DNA of 64,000 nucleotides from Treponema sp. J25 (GTDB taxonomy: Bacteria > Spirochaetota > Spirochaetia > Treponematales > Breznakiellaceae), in NCBI RefSeq assembly GCF_004343725.1, contig NZ_PTQW01000006.1, positions 1 through 64,000 on the forward strand. Reading direction: 5' to 3'. The position numbers and the translations under genes were made by a program. Numbering within the stretch: position 1 is the first letter of the stretch; every line of letters starts with the position of its first letter. Positions 43,915 to 53,089 of this stretch are shown here, piece by piece. Under the pieces are notes generated by a model. It was not told the origin of the DNA. It saw only the letters and a list, made by a program, of their open reading frames with translations, and made no database searches.

Positions 43915-45018
43915 CTATGCCTCCGAGTTCTCCGTCCGCCTTGCGGCGGGAATCTGCTGGGTGATACAATGGACATTACCCCCGCCCTTAATGATTTTCA
44001 TTCCGTCGATGGGAACGAGGATACGGTCAGGATACAGATCCCGAAGGATGCCTAAAGCCCGGTCATCTGTCTTCTTAAGTTCCCCGTCGCCAGACTTGCC
44101 AAAAACAGGCACTACTAAGCCGCCCGTAACAGGATAAAAATTGATATAGCTCAGGGTAAGGGGCTCTCCGTTGTAAAAACGCTGGGGGGGCTCAGGAATA
44201 AGCACTACCTCGAGGCGGCGTCCCCGGGCATCACGGGCCTCAGAGAGTATCCGAAGATTCTCCTGGGTCCTTTCCCAATTGGGGCTGTCCTGACCCGTGG
44301 CGCCCTGAAGGACCACAAGGCCGGGGCGAACAAAACAGGCCAGATTATCCACATGGCCATCCGTTTCATCTCCCCAGAGTCCCTTTCCGAGCCAAATGAT
44401 TGTGTCTACCCCAAGATAGTCCCGAAGATACTGTTCTATGTCTGCCCGACTCAACCGGGGATTTCGATTAGGGGCCAGGAGACACTCTTCCGTGGTAAGA
44501 AGGGTTCCTTCCCCATCCACGTGGATAGAGCCGCCTTCCAGAACAAGGGGGGCATCAAAACGGGGTAACCCCAACCGCGCAAGGATGTGAGGGGCAAGCT
44601 GGTCATCAGCCTCATAGGGGTGATATTTTTCTCCCCAGGCGTTAAACTTCCAGTTAACCCCTGCGCGCCGCCCCTGAACATCAACCAGAATAGTGGGACC
44701 ATTATCCCGCATCCAGGAATCATCGTGGGGGAATTCCCAGATCTCCACCGAAGCGGGAAGGCGACGCCGGGCATCCTCACTTGCCCTATACCTATTGGAT
44801 TCCTCCAACGGCCGGGCTACCATGATAAGGGGCTCGAATTCTGCAATGGCCCTGGCTACTTCCACATAGCCTTCCCGGGCTTCTTCAAGGCCTGCCAGCC
44901 AGGCTTCTTCTCGCACCGGCCAGGACATGAGAGTAGCCTCCCGGGGAAACCATTCGGCGGGCATCCAAAAACCCTGTTCCCGCGGAAGACCGGACACGCT
45001 ATCAGGGATAGTATACAT
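43915..45018 (-). CDS. aguA: Agmatine deiminase
   Basis: AguA turns agmatine into N-carbamoylputrescine and ammonia, linking SpeA to AguB. The 367-residue protein shows MPAEWFPREATLMSWPVREEAW, DDSWMRDNGPTILVD, VNWKFNAWGEKYHPYE, LEGGSIHVDGEGTLLTTEECLL, DETDGHVDNLACFV and the catalytic Cys in GGGNVHCITQQIPA. All are porphyromonas-type peptidylarginine deiminase-family signatures of AguA. It lies about 4 kb from speA-aguB in its own unit, 26 bases after a leftward gene of unknown function. Confidence 0.95.
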   Translation of the reverse strand: MYTIPDSVSGLPREQGFWMPAEWFPREATLMSWPVREEAWLAGLEEAREGYVEVARAIAEFEPLIMVARPLEESNRYRASEDARRRLPASVEIWEFPHDDSWMRDNGPTILVDVQGRRAGVNWKFNAWGEKYHPYEADDQLAPHILARLGLPRFDAPLVLEGGSIHVDGEGTLLTTEECLLAPNRNPRLSRADIEQYLRDYLGVDTIIWLGKGLWGDETDGHVDNLACFVRPGLVVLQGATGQDSPNWERTQENLRILSEARDARGRRLEVVLIPEPPQRFYNGEPLTLSYINFYPVTGGLVVPVFGKSGDGELKKTDDRALGILRDLYPDRILVPIDGMKIIKGGGNVHCITQQIPAARRTENSEA

Positions 45019-45044
45019 ACTACGATTCTCGCTACAACAGCACG

Positions 45045-46232
45045 TTAAAATACCAGGATAAGATTAACCGCGCTGGTCCCTTTCCCCTGCTGTTGCTTGA
45101 CAGAAGCTTCGAATTGAACTCCCATATGCTCGCAGGCCTCTCCAATAAACGAAAGGTAATACCAGCCTAATCCATCGTCCCCGTAGGGGCCGGTACCATG
45201 CTCATATACTTCCTGAAGGCTTTTCTCGCCAAGGCTGAGCCGACCCCGTTCTTCAAACATCCGTTTGGTATCCTCAAAAGAATTGGAACCATCGTACAAA
45301 CTAAGACGCAACCGAAACCGCCACCGATCCACCGCCCAGCGCTTGGAAAGAGACCACACCATAATCGAAGCAAGTCCATTCGGCAAGCGGGCCAGAAGCT
45401 CCTGGCGTTTCTCAGGCCGCTCCAGGGTAGCTCGAATTTCCGAGGGTTTTACCTCAGGGCCAAGGAGGCTAATAAGGGTAGAACGCTCGGCGGCCCCCAT
45501 CAATTCTAAAACCATAAGGGAAAGATAATCCGCCAAATCCACTCGTTCGAGGCATACATCCAATAGTCGTTTTACATCCCGCTCGATGGTCTGTCGCTCC
45601 TCCGGAGCGCTACAGAGCAACACAAAATAGATGAGGGGATCCACCGTTTCTAAAAGATCCTGCACAAAGAGGGCAAGGCGCCGTTTTTCATCAGGGGTCC
45701 GGCGACTATCCAGGGAAAGGTTTTTTAAAACCGGCTCCTGAATTTCTTTTTTTATCTGGGCCACCGCTTCTGTCCGGGATTTAAGGGCATTTTTTAATTC
45801 CACCGGCGATACCGCGTTCTGGGCGTCTAGAGCTTGATGAGGATGGGAACGGTTCCACTTATGGATGACCGAGCTGTTTACCGCCCGTTGAATCACGGCG
45901 GCATTAAAAAACCCATGTTGAAGCGAAAAAACCACGAGCCGGGCTAAATCACCAATTTCATTTTTTACGGACGTCAAATCCCGAACAGGGAATTCCGCCT
46001 TATCCACAAAACCCGCAAGCAACAACCGCTTAAGCCAGGGGATATCCAGGGCTTTCAATTTAAAACCATAGCGTTTATCCCCATCGGGGGTTTCAAAAAC
46101 ATGCAGACCCGCCCCAACCCGTTTCTGAAAAAAGGCAGCTCCCTCGGGCGTAAGCACAATACGGGAACGCAAATCAATACACCGGGGACGTTCACTATTT
46201 GTTGTTGAAGCCGGGGTAGGAACTGCCGGCAT
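45045..46232 (-). CDS. Unknown 395-residue helical protein
   Basis: I do not recognise a family. The N-terminus (20-100) has a small beta region, then a long alpha-helical middle (about 100-330) and a final beta stretch (VNLILVF) after GDDGLGWYYLSFIGEACEHM. That end loosely recalls a GHKL ATPase G-box but lacks an N-box, so I do not call it one. There is no signal peptide. GGAGG precedes ATG 46232 at good spacing. It precedes aguA by 26 bases on the same strand and may be co-transcribed; a role in polyamine metabolism is only context. Confidence 0.55.
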   Translation of the reverse strand: MPAVPTPASTTNSERPRCIDLRSRIVLTPEGAAFFQKRVGAGLHVFETPDGDKRYGFKLKALDIPWLKRLLLAGFVDKAEFPVRDLTSVKNEIGDLARLVVFSLQHGFFNAAVIQRAVNSSVIHKWNRSHPHQALDAQNAVSPVELKNALKSRTEAVAQIKKEIQEPVLKNLSLDSRRTPDEKRRLALFVQDLLETVDPLIYFVLLCSAPEERQTIERDVKRLLDVCLERVDLADYLSLMVLELMGAAERSTLISLLGPEVKPSEIRATLERPEKRQELLARLPNGLASIMVWSLSKRWAVDRWRFRLRLSLYDGSNSFEDTKRMFEERGRLSLGEKSLQEVYEHGTGPYGDDGLGWYYLSFIGEACEHMGVQFEASVKQQQGKGTSAVNLILVF

Positions 46233-46367
46233 GAACTACCTCCACCCTATTTTTATTCATAGTCTATGGTTTTCCGAAACAGAAGTCCATGGGGAACTCC
46301 CCTCTGTTTCTTTCGAAAAACAACGTTTTCTTTTCGACCTATCTATATTGTACCATGATACACCGGA

Positions 46368-46430
46368 TTGACAAGGGGTAAAAATAATTGCATATATATA
46401 CATATTTTTTGCATATCCTTACGAGGTACT
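46368..46430 (+). promoter_or_regulatory. icd promoter with duplicated TTGCATAT
   Basis: A perfect -35 TTGACA (46368-46373) is followed after 17-19 bases by CATATA/TATATA as -10 (46391-46398). TTGCATAT occurs twice, at 46388-46395 and 46409-46416, exactly 21 bases (two helical turns) apart and covering the -10 and start. GAGG lies about 8 bases before the icd ATG at 46434. The rest of the 201-base divergent gap shows nothing else. Confidence 0.5.
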
Positions 46431-46433
46431 TCC

Positions 46434-47642
46434 ATGGCTCAAAAAATTTCTATGGCCACCCCTTTGGTGGAAATTGATGGCGACGAAATGACCAGAGTGC
46501 TCTGGCAGGTAATTAAGGAAAAACTCCTTACCCCTTACATCGATTTAAAAACGGTATATTTTGATTTAGGCCTTTTACATCGAGATGCCACTAACGATAA
46601 GGTCACGGTCGAAGCTGCCGAGGCAATTCTTGCGTATGGGGTGGGCGTAAAATGTGCCACCATTACGGCCAATAGTGCTCGCCAGAAAGAATATAACCTC
46701 CAGCACCTGCATCCCAGTCCTAATGCCACCATCCGGGCCATTCTGGATGGTACGGTTTTTCGCAAACCTATCGTGGTAGCAAATATCCATCCCACGGTGG
46801 TCACCTGGAAAAAGCCCATTGTTATTGGCCGTCATGCCTACGGGGATGTGTACAAGGCCGCCGAGATGGCTATACCCTCCGCCGGCAAGGTGGAACTGGT
46901 ATACACGACAAAGGATGGCAAAGAACAGCGCATCCTTGTAGCCAATATGGACGGTCCTGGGGTTGTCCAGGGGATGCACAACCTGGACGATTCTATTACT
47001 AGCTTTGCCCGGGCATGCTTCCTCTATGCCCTGGAAGAAAAACTCGACCTCTGGTTTGCGACCAAAGATACTATTTCGAAAACCTACGATGGTCGTTTCA
47101 AAGAGATTTTCCAACAGGTGTACGAAACTGAATTTAAGGCTCGCTGTGATGCCGCAGGGATTTCCTACTTTTATACCCTTATCGACGATGCGGTAGCCCG
47201 GGTAGTTAAAAGCGAAGGGGGCTTTTTGTGGGCCTGCAAAAACTATGATGGGGATGTCATGAGCGATATGGTTGCCAGCGCGGCCGGAAGCCTTGCCATG
47301 ATGACCAGCGTTCTGGTTTCTCCCCGGGGAGCCTTTGAATACGAGGCCGCCCATGGAACGGTGCAACAGCACTACTATCGATATCAGCGGGGAGAAAAAA
47401 CCAGCACCAATCCCGTGGCCCTTATCTTTGCCTGGACAGGGGCCCTCAAGAAGCGGGCCGATTTAGATGGACTCCCGGAGCTCGCTTCCTTTGCGGAGCG
47501 ACTAGAGAAGGCGACCCTTTCCACCATTGAAGGGGGCCTCATGACCGGAGACCTGGCAAAACTCGCTTCCCCTGCTCCAAGCAAAGTCTTAGATTCCTGG
47601 GAATTCATCGATGCTATCCGGGCTACTCTAGAAAAGATGTGA
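46434..47642 (+). CDS. icd: NADP-dependent isocitrate dehydrogenase
   Basis: The enzyme oxidatively decarboxylates isocitrate to 2-oxoglutarate. The 402-residue protein from ATG 46434 (after an RBS; the open frame extends 22 codons further up but through the promoter) begins with the usual [15 protein letters not shown] of the eukaryotic-like homodimeric subfamily. It contains [36 protein letters not shown], the divalent-metal Asp segment [11 protein letters not shown], and [13 protein letters not shown]. Length matches the 400-residue subfamily. Confidence 0.95.
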   Translation: MAQKISMATPLVEIDGDEMTRVLWQVIKEKLLTPYIDLKTVYFDLGLLHRDATNDKVTVEAAEAILAYGVGVKCATITANSARQKEYNLQHLHPSPNATIRAILDGTVFRKPIVVANIHPTVVTWKKPIVIGRHAYGDVYKAAEMAIPSAGKVELVYTTKDGKEQRILVANMDGPGVVQGMHNLDDSITSFARACFLYALEEKLDLWFATKDTISKTYDGRFKEIFQQVYETEFKARCDAAGISYFYTLIDDAVARVVKSEGGFLWACKNYDGDVMSDMVASAAGSLAMMTSVLVSPRGAFEYEAAHGTVQQHYYRYQRGEKTSTNPVALIFAWTGALKKRADLDGLPELASFAERLEKATLSTIEGGLMTGDLAKLASPAPSKVLDSWEFIDAIRATLEKM

Positions 47643-47709
47643 ATGCTACACTGCGTTCGTAGGGGGAGTGGGGGACGGTTCCCTTGCTCCCTTAGAAAAA
47701 CCCGAGATT

Positions 47710-47930
47710 TATCCCGTCGGGAGTATCAGTTTTTCGCCTGGTAAAAGACAATATTTCTGGTGGGTCCCTTTTTGCGCCCCGTAAAACCGATACTCTCCGA
47801 CGTCCCCCTTTTGTTCGGTAAAGGCCGATACTGCCAAAGAACCAGCGCCTTTTTTTTCCCCGGTAAAGGTCGATATTGACCAAAGGACCTGCGCCCCCTT
47901 TTTTCCCACTAATGGTCGATATTGTTCCAG
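47710..47930. repeat. Degenerate tandem repeat, about 37-46 bases per unit
   Basis: The convergent gap between icd and the UPF0210 gene (47643-48004) has at least five related units with the core GGTAAAGGTCGATATTG. Cores begin at 47741, 47781, 47818, 47863 and 47909, spaced 40, 37, 45 and 46 bases. Each is preceded by a T/C run (TTTTTTCCCC) and followed by an A/C/G tract. A sixth, weaker unit may lie at 47711. Within a unit GGTC and GACC are imperfectly palindromic. Short reverse frames across it are by-products of the repeat. Confidence 0.7.
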
Positions 47931-48026
47931 GCCCCTCTCAATTTTGAAAACTGTGGATGTTTCCTTAGAGGCGGCCAGTGAAAGTTCCAGTCCCAGGGCA
48001 CCCCTTAATTTCGAAAACTGTGGATC
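47931..48026. repeat. Direct repeat of the 3' end of the UPF0210 gene
   Basis: A 29-base segment at 47931-47959 resembles 47998-48026 (about 24 of 29 matching), with the shared core GAAAACTGTGGAT at 47946 and 48013, offset 67 bases. The second copy covers the last codons and stop of the UPF0210 gene, so the first copy looks like a duplicated gene tail just beyond the stop. Confidence 0.6.
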
Positions 48027-49366
48027 GGCGCGGGAATCCGTCCCCCCCGGGCGATAAAGGCATCGCTCGAAAAAGGATGAACCGGCATCACCGGAGCTCC
48101 ACCGAGAAGTCCCCCAAATTCTGCCCAGTCTCCTGCCTTTTTACCTGGTACAGGAATAATCCGCACCGCCGTGGTTTTATTGTTTACCATACCAATGGCC
48201 ATCTCATCCGCAATAATCGCCGAAATAGTGGCCGCACTCGTATCTCCCGGAATAGCAATCATATCCAGCCCTACGGAACACACGCAGGTCATGGCCTCTA
48301 ATTTATCCAAGAAGAGGCTTCCCCGCTGAACCGCCGCCACCATCCCTTCATCTTCCGAAACAGGAATGAAGGCCCCCGAGAGTCCTCCCACATGGGTACT
48401 GGCCATTACCCCACCCTTCTTCACCATATCCGTAAGAAGAGCAAGGGCTGCGGTGGTTCCATGGGTTCCCGCCGATTCAAGGCCCATCTCTTCTAGAATG
48501 CGGGCCACCGAGTCACCCACAGCCGGCGTCGGAGCAAGGGATAGGTCCAGGATACCAAAGGGAACCCCGAGCCGTCGGGCCGCCTCCATCCCCACCAGTT
48601 GTCCCATCCGGGTTATTTTAAAGGCGGTTTTCTTAATTACCTCCGCAATTTCATCAAAACTGGCTCCGCGATACTGTTCCAGGGCGGCCTTTACCACCCC
48701 AGGGCCAGAAACCCCCACATTCAGGCTTGCCTCCCCTTCTCCTGGTCCGTGGAAAGCCCCTGCCATAAAGGGATTATCCTCCGGAGAATTACAGAACACC
48801 ACCAGCTTGGCACAGCCAATGCCATCATGCTGGGCCGTTAATTGGGCGGTTTTCTGAATAATGTGACCCATCTGGCGAACCGCATCCATATTGATACCGC
48901 TGCGGGTGGTCGCCACATTTACGGAAGAACAAACCCGCTCTGTTTGGGCCAACGCCGAGGGAATAGAATCAAGTAAAATCTGGTCCCCCCGGCTAATTCC
49001 TTTTTGAACCAGGGCGGAAAAGCCCCCCACAAAATCAATGCCCAGTTCTTTCGTTACCTCATCGAGGGTAAGCGCATAGGGAGTATAATCCTTCTCTTCG
49101 CTCGCTCCAGCAATAAGGGCGATGGGAGTTACCGAAATTCGCTTATTGATGATAGGAATTCCAAACTCTACTTCGATATCCTTTCCCACCTTTACAAGAT
49201 TCCCTGCGACGCGGAGTATTTTATCCCGTATTCGCTTGCGGGTAGCCTCTCCCGAGGCGGCCACACAATCAAAGAGGGAAATTCCCAATGTAATTGCCCG
49301 AATATCGAGCTTATAACGGAGGAACATATCCACCGTTTCTTTAATCTCAAGGGGAGTAAATACCAT
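48005..49366 (-). CDS. UPF0210 (PFL/DUF711) family protein
   Basis: The 453-residue protein matches the UPF0210 family: [97 protein letters not shown] and a C-terminal [17 protein letters not shown]. Relatives were compared in fold with pyruvate formate-lyase but lack its glycyl-radical chemistry, and no reaction is established. It follows an ACT-domain gene by 78 bases, the usual partner (UPF0237), so the two probably act together. Its 3' end is duplicated downstream. Confidence 0.92.
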   Translation of the reverse strand: MVFTPLEIKETVDMFLRYKLDIRAITLGISLFDCVAASGEATRKRIRDKILRVAGNLVKVGKDIEVEFGIPIINKRISVTPIALIAGASEEKDYTPYALTLDEVTKELGIDFVGGFSALVQKGISRGDQILLDSIPSALAQTERVCSSVNVATTRSGINMDAVRQMGHIIQKTAQLTAQHDGIGCAKLVVFCNSPEDNPFMAGAFHGPGEGEASLNVGVSGPGVVKAALEQYRGASFDEIAEVIKKTAFKITRMGQLVGMEAARRLGVPFGILDLSLAPTPAVGDSVARILEEMGLESAGTHGTTAALALLTDMVKKGGVMASTHVGGLSGAFIPVSEDEGMVAAVQRGSLFLDKLEAMTCVCSVGLDMIAIPGDTSAATISAIIADEMAIGMVNNKTTAVRIIPVPGKKAGDWAEFGGLLGGAPVMPVHPFSSDAFIARGGRIPAPIHSFRN

Positions 49367-49444
49367 ACCACTACCTTCTCATGTTCTCTTTTTCGCGTTC
49401 TTTAATCGCATTTAAGAGGGACAAGGTTTTTGCCCCCTGTCCCG

Positions 49445-49714
49445 TTAAATTCTATGCATGGCCTGAAACACCTGTTCGTGCATCATATTAATGGAGACCT
49501 GCAATTCCTTGCCCAAGTCCGTAAGTTCCTCTTTTAAAGTAGCCAGAGGTTTAGTACTTTGAGAAAGGTCTACCATCATCATCATGACAAAGTTGCCGGA
49601 AAGAATGGTCTGGCTAATGTCTTCAATATTGATATTCCGTTCTGCAAAAAAGGTACTGACCCGGGCAATGATTCCTACCCGGTCAGTCCCCACAACCGTT
49701 ACAATCGCATTCAT
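49445..49714 (-). CDS. ACT-domain protein (UPF0237 family)
   Basis: The 89-residue protein is a single ACT domain: beta strand NAIVTVVGTDRVGIIARVSTF, INIEDISQTIL, a second strand FVMMMMVDL and a C-terminal helix. It matches UPF0237 proteins, which almost always precede a UPF0210 gene as here. ACT domains sense small ligands such as amino acids. A regulatory subunit role is inferred from the pairing. It lies 114 bases after the AI-2E-type transporter gene. Confidence 0.9.
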   Translation of the reverse strand: MNAIVTVVGTDRVGIIARVSTFFAERNINIEDISQTILSGNFVMMMMVDLSQSTKPLATLKEELTDLGKELQVSINMMHEQVFQAMHRI

Positions 49715-49828
49715 CCTAAAGGGGCCTCCCTTTCCCCGGGGCTGCAGAAGCAGCGAGGAAAAATATATCGTAGCGTTTATGATACCGATTCACCGCTTCT
49801 CGTGCAAGCAAAAAATCGTTTACCCCAT

Positions 49829-50971
49829 TTAGGGGCCCTTTTTTACTTCCGAATCAGGATGCACCATAGTATTGGATTCTATATTTTTCTCTTCCCCATT
49901 ATCTATTTCTTGTTCATTTAAAAAAAGATCAAGCACCGTAAGGAACAGAATAACAATCACCGGCCCCAAAATAAGCCCATTAAACTTAAAGGCAGAAACC
50001 CCTCCCAGGATAGAAAAGAAGATAATCAGGGGATGAAGATTTATCCGGTCCTTAAGAAACAGAGGACGGATAAAGTTATCAAGGGTAGATATAAAAAATG
50101 CTGAAAGAATTAAGAAAAGCACACCGCGAAGGATTTGGCCGGAGAAAATTATATACAATCCGAGGGGGCCCCACACAAGGCCCGCTCCCATAATAGGAAT
50201 AAAGGTACAGAAAAAAAGAAGTATCGAGAACACAAGGGACCCTTTGAGTTGAAACAACGAAAAAAGAACAAAAGCAATAAGGGCCTGAATAAACGCCACC
50301 AGGATATACCCCAGAAAAAGGTTCCGGACAATCTCTCTGAATTTGGCTGCCAGTTCCCCTATATATTCTCGCTTAATAGGAATAGCCCGGACAATAAGAT
50401 TGTATAGATAGGTCCCGTCTAAATAAAGGAAAAAAAGAGTAAAAAGCATGAAAAACAGGCCTACCACAAAGGAGCCAATATTTTTAATAACCCCCGTTCC
50501 TATGCTAAACAAACGCTGACTACTTTCTCGAAGAATCCTAAAGAATTCCCCTTTTATAGCACTCTCATCAAAAGAGATCTGTCCTCCCGAAAGATCAAAA
50601 ACAATTTTTTTCAGTTGTTCTAATTGGGCATCCAAGAAATTTGGGTTTTGAGTAAAAAAATGGATCAACAGTCGACTTAAAGAAACCAATTGATGATACA
50701 ATTGGAAGAGAATCCATAGGAGAGGAAGAATAATAAGAATCATAGTAGCTATCGAAAAAAATGCCGCAAGCAGGCTTTTCCGTACTTCATACAGGGGTTT
50801 CTTAGGGTTCAACCGAGTTTCAAGCCGGGAATAAAGAGGATTAAACAAAATATACAGTAGGGTTGACCACAGAATGATGGTAGTAAAAGGAAGAAAAATA
50901 CGTCCCACTAAAAGGAAAAATACGACGAATAGAACAAAGAAAAAAATATTTTGGATCGACAACTTATGCAT
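49829..50971 (-). CDS. AI-2E family (PerM/YdiK-type) membrane transporter
   Basis: The 380-residue integral membrane protein has about seven or eight helices in the AI-2E layout: a pair at the N-terminus (about 10-45), a helix near 70, a soluble amphipathic region, then four C-terminal helices with FIPIMGAGLVWGPLGLYII and DNFIRPLFLKDRINLHPLIIFFSILGG, the family's most conserved segments. Substrates vary (autoinducer-2 export, Na+/H+ exchange). The tail is charged. It lies 15 bases after a membrane TPR protein gene on the same strand. Confidence 0.9.
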   Translation of the reverse strand: MHKLSIQNIFFFVLFVVFFLLVGRIFLPFTTIILWSTLLYILFNPLYSRLETRLNPKKPLYEVRKSLLAAFFSIATMILIILPLLWILFQLYHQLVSLSRLLIHFFTQNPNFLDAQLEQLKKIVFDLSGGQISFDESAIKGEFFRILRESSQRLFSIGTGVIKNIGSFVVGLFFMLFTLFFLYLDGTYLYNLIVRAIPIKREYIGELAAKFREIVRNLFLGYILVAFIQALIAFVLFSLFQLKGSLVFSILLFFCTFIPIMGAGLVWGPLGLYIIFSGQILRGVLFLILSAFFISTLDNFIRPLFLKDRINLHPLIIFFSILGGVSAFKFNGLILGPVIVILFLTVLDLFLNEQEIDNGEEKNIESNTMVHPDSEVKKGP

Positions 50972-50986
50972 ACCAACAATCCTTTT

Positions 50987-53017
50987 CTACAATCCTGCAA
51001 GAATTTTTTCTGCCTCACCACGACGACTATAGGAGGGGTTTCTCTTAAGAAGATCCGAAAGTCGTTGACGGGCATTGGCTGCATCCCCCAAACTCGCATA
51101 GGTTTTACCCAATTCAAAGAGGGCATCCCAATTGTTGGAATCCAGTTTTACCAATTCTAGATAGGCATCCCGGGCCTTTTCAAAACGGCCCGCTCCCACA
51201 TAGGCCCGGGCAAGGTTTAACCGAACCACATTATTCTTTGGTTCCATCACGAGGGCCCTTTCGTAATGTTCGATACTTTTATCCCACAGTTCTTTCTTTG
51301 CATAGGCAGCCCCCAGATTGTTATTTACCTCAAAACTTTTTGGATCAATAGCGTAGGCTTCCAAAAGATAATCCAAGGCCTTATCAGGGAATCCATTTGC
51401 CAAATAGAGGGCTCCCAGATTAATTCGAGGCTTGGTATACTTTTTATCCTGGTTTGCAGCCCGTGTATAGGCCATAATTGCTTCATCTATCTTGTTGTTT
51501 GCCTCAAGAGCAAGCCCATACGTATATTGATACACCGCGTTAGATTCAGAGGATTGGACCGCCCGTGCTGCATAGGTAAGGGCCTCATCATTCTTTTTAA
51601 GGGCAAGTTTTACCACCGCCATGTTATAGTTAGTCTGGGCATCTTGGGGTTGCAAGACCAGGGCCTTTCCAAAGGCCTGTTCTGCCTCTCCATAGTTACC
51701 GGCCCCACTATAGGTAGCGCCCAGTTCTCTGAGGCTTGCCACGTCATCAGGCATGTAGGTAAGGGCGGTAGTAAAGGCTTGAATTGCCCCTTTTGTATCG
51801 CCCTTTGTTGAAAGGATACGCCCTATCTCTCGATAGGCCACTGCATAATCGGGCTTGAGAGAAACCGCCCGACGATAGGCAGAAAGGGCCTCGTCTAAAC
51901 GTCCGAGGGCCCGCAGAGTTCCTCCCAGATTATACCAGGCCGGTTCAAAGTCCGCTTTCAGGGCCGTGGTGGTTTCAAAGGCCTGGCGGGCCTCTGCATA
52001 TTTTCGGGCATTAAAATAGGCCCGACCCAATTCGAAGGAATAGAGATAATTTTTGGGATCTAGCCGATTCGCTTCCTTAAGCTCCGTAATAGCATTATCC
52101 CATTGACGGAGGTCACTATTGATTTTTCCAAGGGTATAATGAGGTAAGGCCTGGCTGGGATCCACCTTAATGGATTCCCGGGCATAACGGATCGCCTCTT
52201 TTAAAGCGTTTTGCCCGGTCTCACTTTCTTTATCCGCCATGTAGCCCCCAAGATAGGCGTCGGCTATTTCTGCCAGTTTCTGGGCCTGAAAACGAGCTTC
52301 CCCTTCGGGCATTCTTTCAAGGGCCTGAGAAAAAAGATCCCGGGCAGAAGAAAAATCTTTTTTCTGGATAGAGTTTTTTCCCTGGGCAATTAAATCGTTG
52401 ATAAGACGCATCCGTTCCTGGAGTTCCCGACTCTTACGGGCCAGCTCTTCTTCCTGGGCCTTGCGTCGGGCTGCTTCTGCCTCTTCTGCGGCCCGGCGTT
52501 CAGCCTCTGCGGCCGCCCGGGCAGCAGCGGCAGCTTCCGCTTTAGCCCGTTCCTCTTCCAGAGCCTTGCGCCGGGCCGCATCTGTGGTTTCGCTCGTCTG
52601 CGGGGATGCTGTGCTGCCCGTCCCGTGTGCCGTTTGAGAAGCCGCCTTGGCAACCGATTCTACCGCCTTCGACACCTCTTTTAGGGCACTGGAAACCGCC
52701 TCCGAGTCTTTTGGGGCGCTTCCCTGGGAAAGCTCCTGTTGCTTCAGCGCCTCAATCGCCCTATCCCGAAGTTCCCGAACTTCCTCATCCTCCGCATTTT
52801 CAATAAGAAGAGCATCGAGAAGATTCAAGGCCCGCTGATACTCGGCCCGTTCAATATAGTCTCGGGCAAGGGCCAACGTATTGGCCCGTTTTGCGGCCTT
52901 AGCCGACAGCATCCCCCGATAGATAAGTATGCCACTTCCCACGAGCCCTATCACAAGGGCCACCCCGATAAGTGCTATGGCAATTACCTTTTTTTTCTGT
53001 TTCTTGTCGGTATTCAT
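50987..53017 (-). CDS. Membrane-anchored TPR protein with Ala/Glu/Arg-rich coiled coil
   Basis: The 676-residue protein has one N-terminal membrane helix (about 11-34), a TPR near 40-90, a long Ala/Glu/Arg coiled coil (about 145-215), and a C-terminal array of roughly ten TPRs (230-676; for example LGRLDEALSAYRRAVSLKPD, KELWDKSIEHYERALVMEPK). The bulk is probably periplasmic, since the N-terminal end is positive (KKQKKKV). A second, exported TPR protein starts next to it, so they may cooperate. Function unknown. Confidence 0.8.
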   Translation of the reverse strand: MNTDKKQKKKVIAIALIGVALVIGLVGSGILIYRGMLSAKAAKRANTLALARDYIERAEYQRALNLLDALLIENAEDEEVRELRDRAIEALKQQELSQGSAPKDSEAVSSALKEVSKAVESVAKAASQTAHGTGSTASPQTSETTDAARRKALEEERAKAEAAAAARAAAEAERRAAEEAEAARRKAQEEELARKSRELQERMRLINDLIAQGKNSIQKKDFSSARDLFSQALERMPEGEARFQAQKLAEIADAYLGGYMADKESETGQNALKEAIRYARESIKVDPSQALPHYTLGKINSDLRQWDNAITELKEANRLDPKNYLYSFELGRAYFNARKYAEARQAFETTTALKADFEPAWYNLGGTLRALGRLDEALSAYRRAVSLKPDYAVAYREIGRILSTKGDTKGAIQAFTTALTYMPDDVASLRELGATYSGAGNYGEAEQAFGKALVLQPQDAQTNYNMAVVKLALKKNDEALTYAARAVQSSESNAVYQYTYGLALEANNKIDEAIMAYTRAANQDKKYTKPRINLGALYLANGFPDKALDYLLEAYAIDPKSFEVNNNLGAAYAKKELWDKSIEHYERALVMEPKNNVVRLNLARAYVGAGRFEKARDAYLELVKLDSNNWDALFELGKTYASLGDAANARQRLSDLLKRNPSYSRRGEAEKILAGL

Positions 53018-53089
53018 ACTTCTACCTCTTTCTTCTGCTTTTATTTCTATCTCTTTCCTTCTTTGAAATCAATCAAAGGAAAAACCTTT

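Noticed and set aside
46368-46433. A longer icd product starting at TTG 46368
   Set aside because: Its first codon is the -35 box TTGACA and the extension is not related to the enzyme family; the ATG at 46434 has an RBS.
47692-47909. Two short reverse frames in the icd/UPF0210 gap
   Set aside because: Both are reads of the degenerate tandem repeat, without RBS or conserved features.
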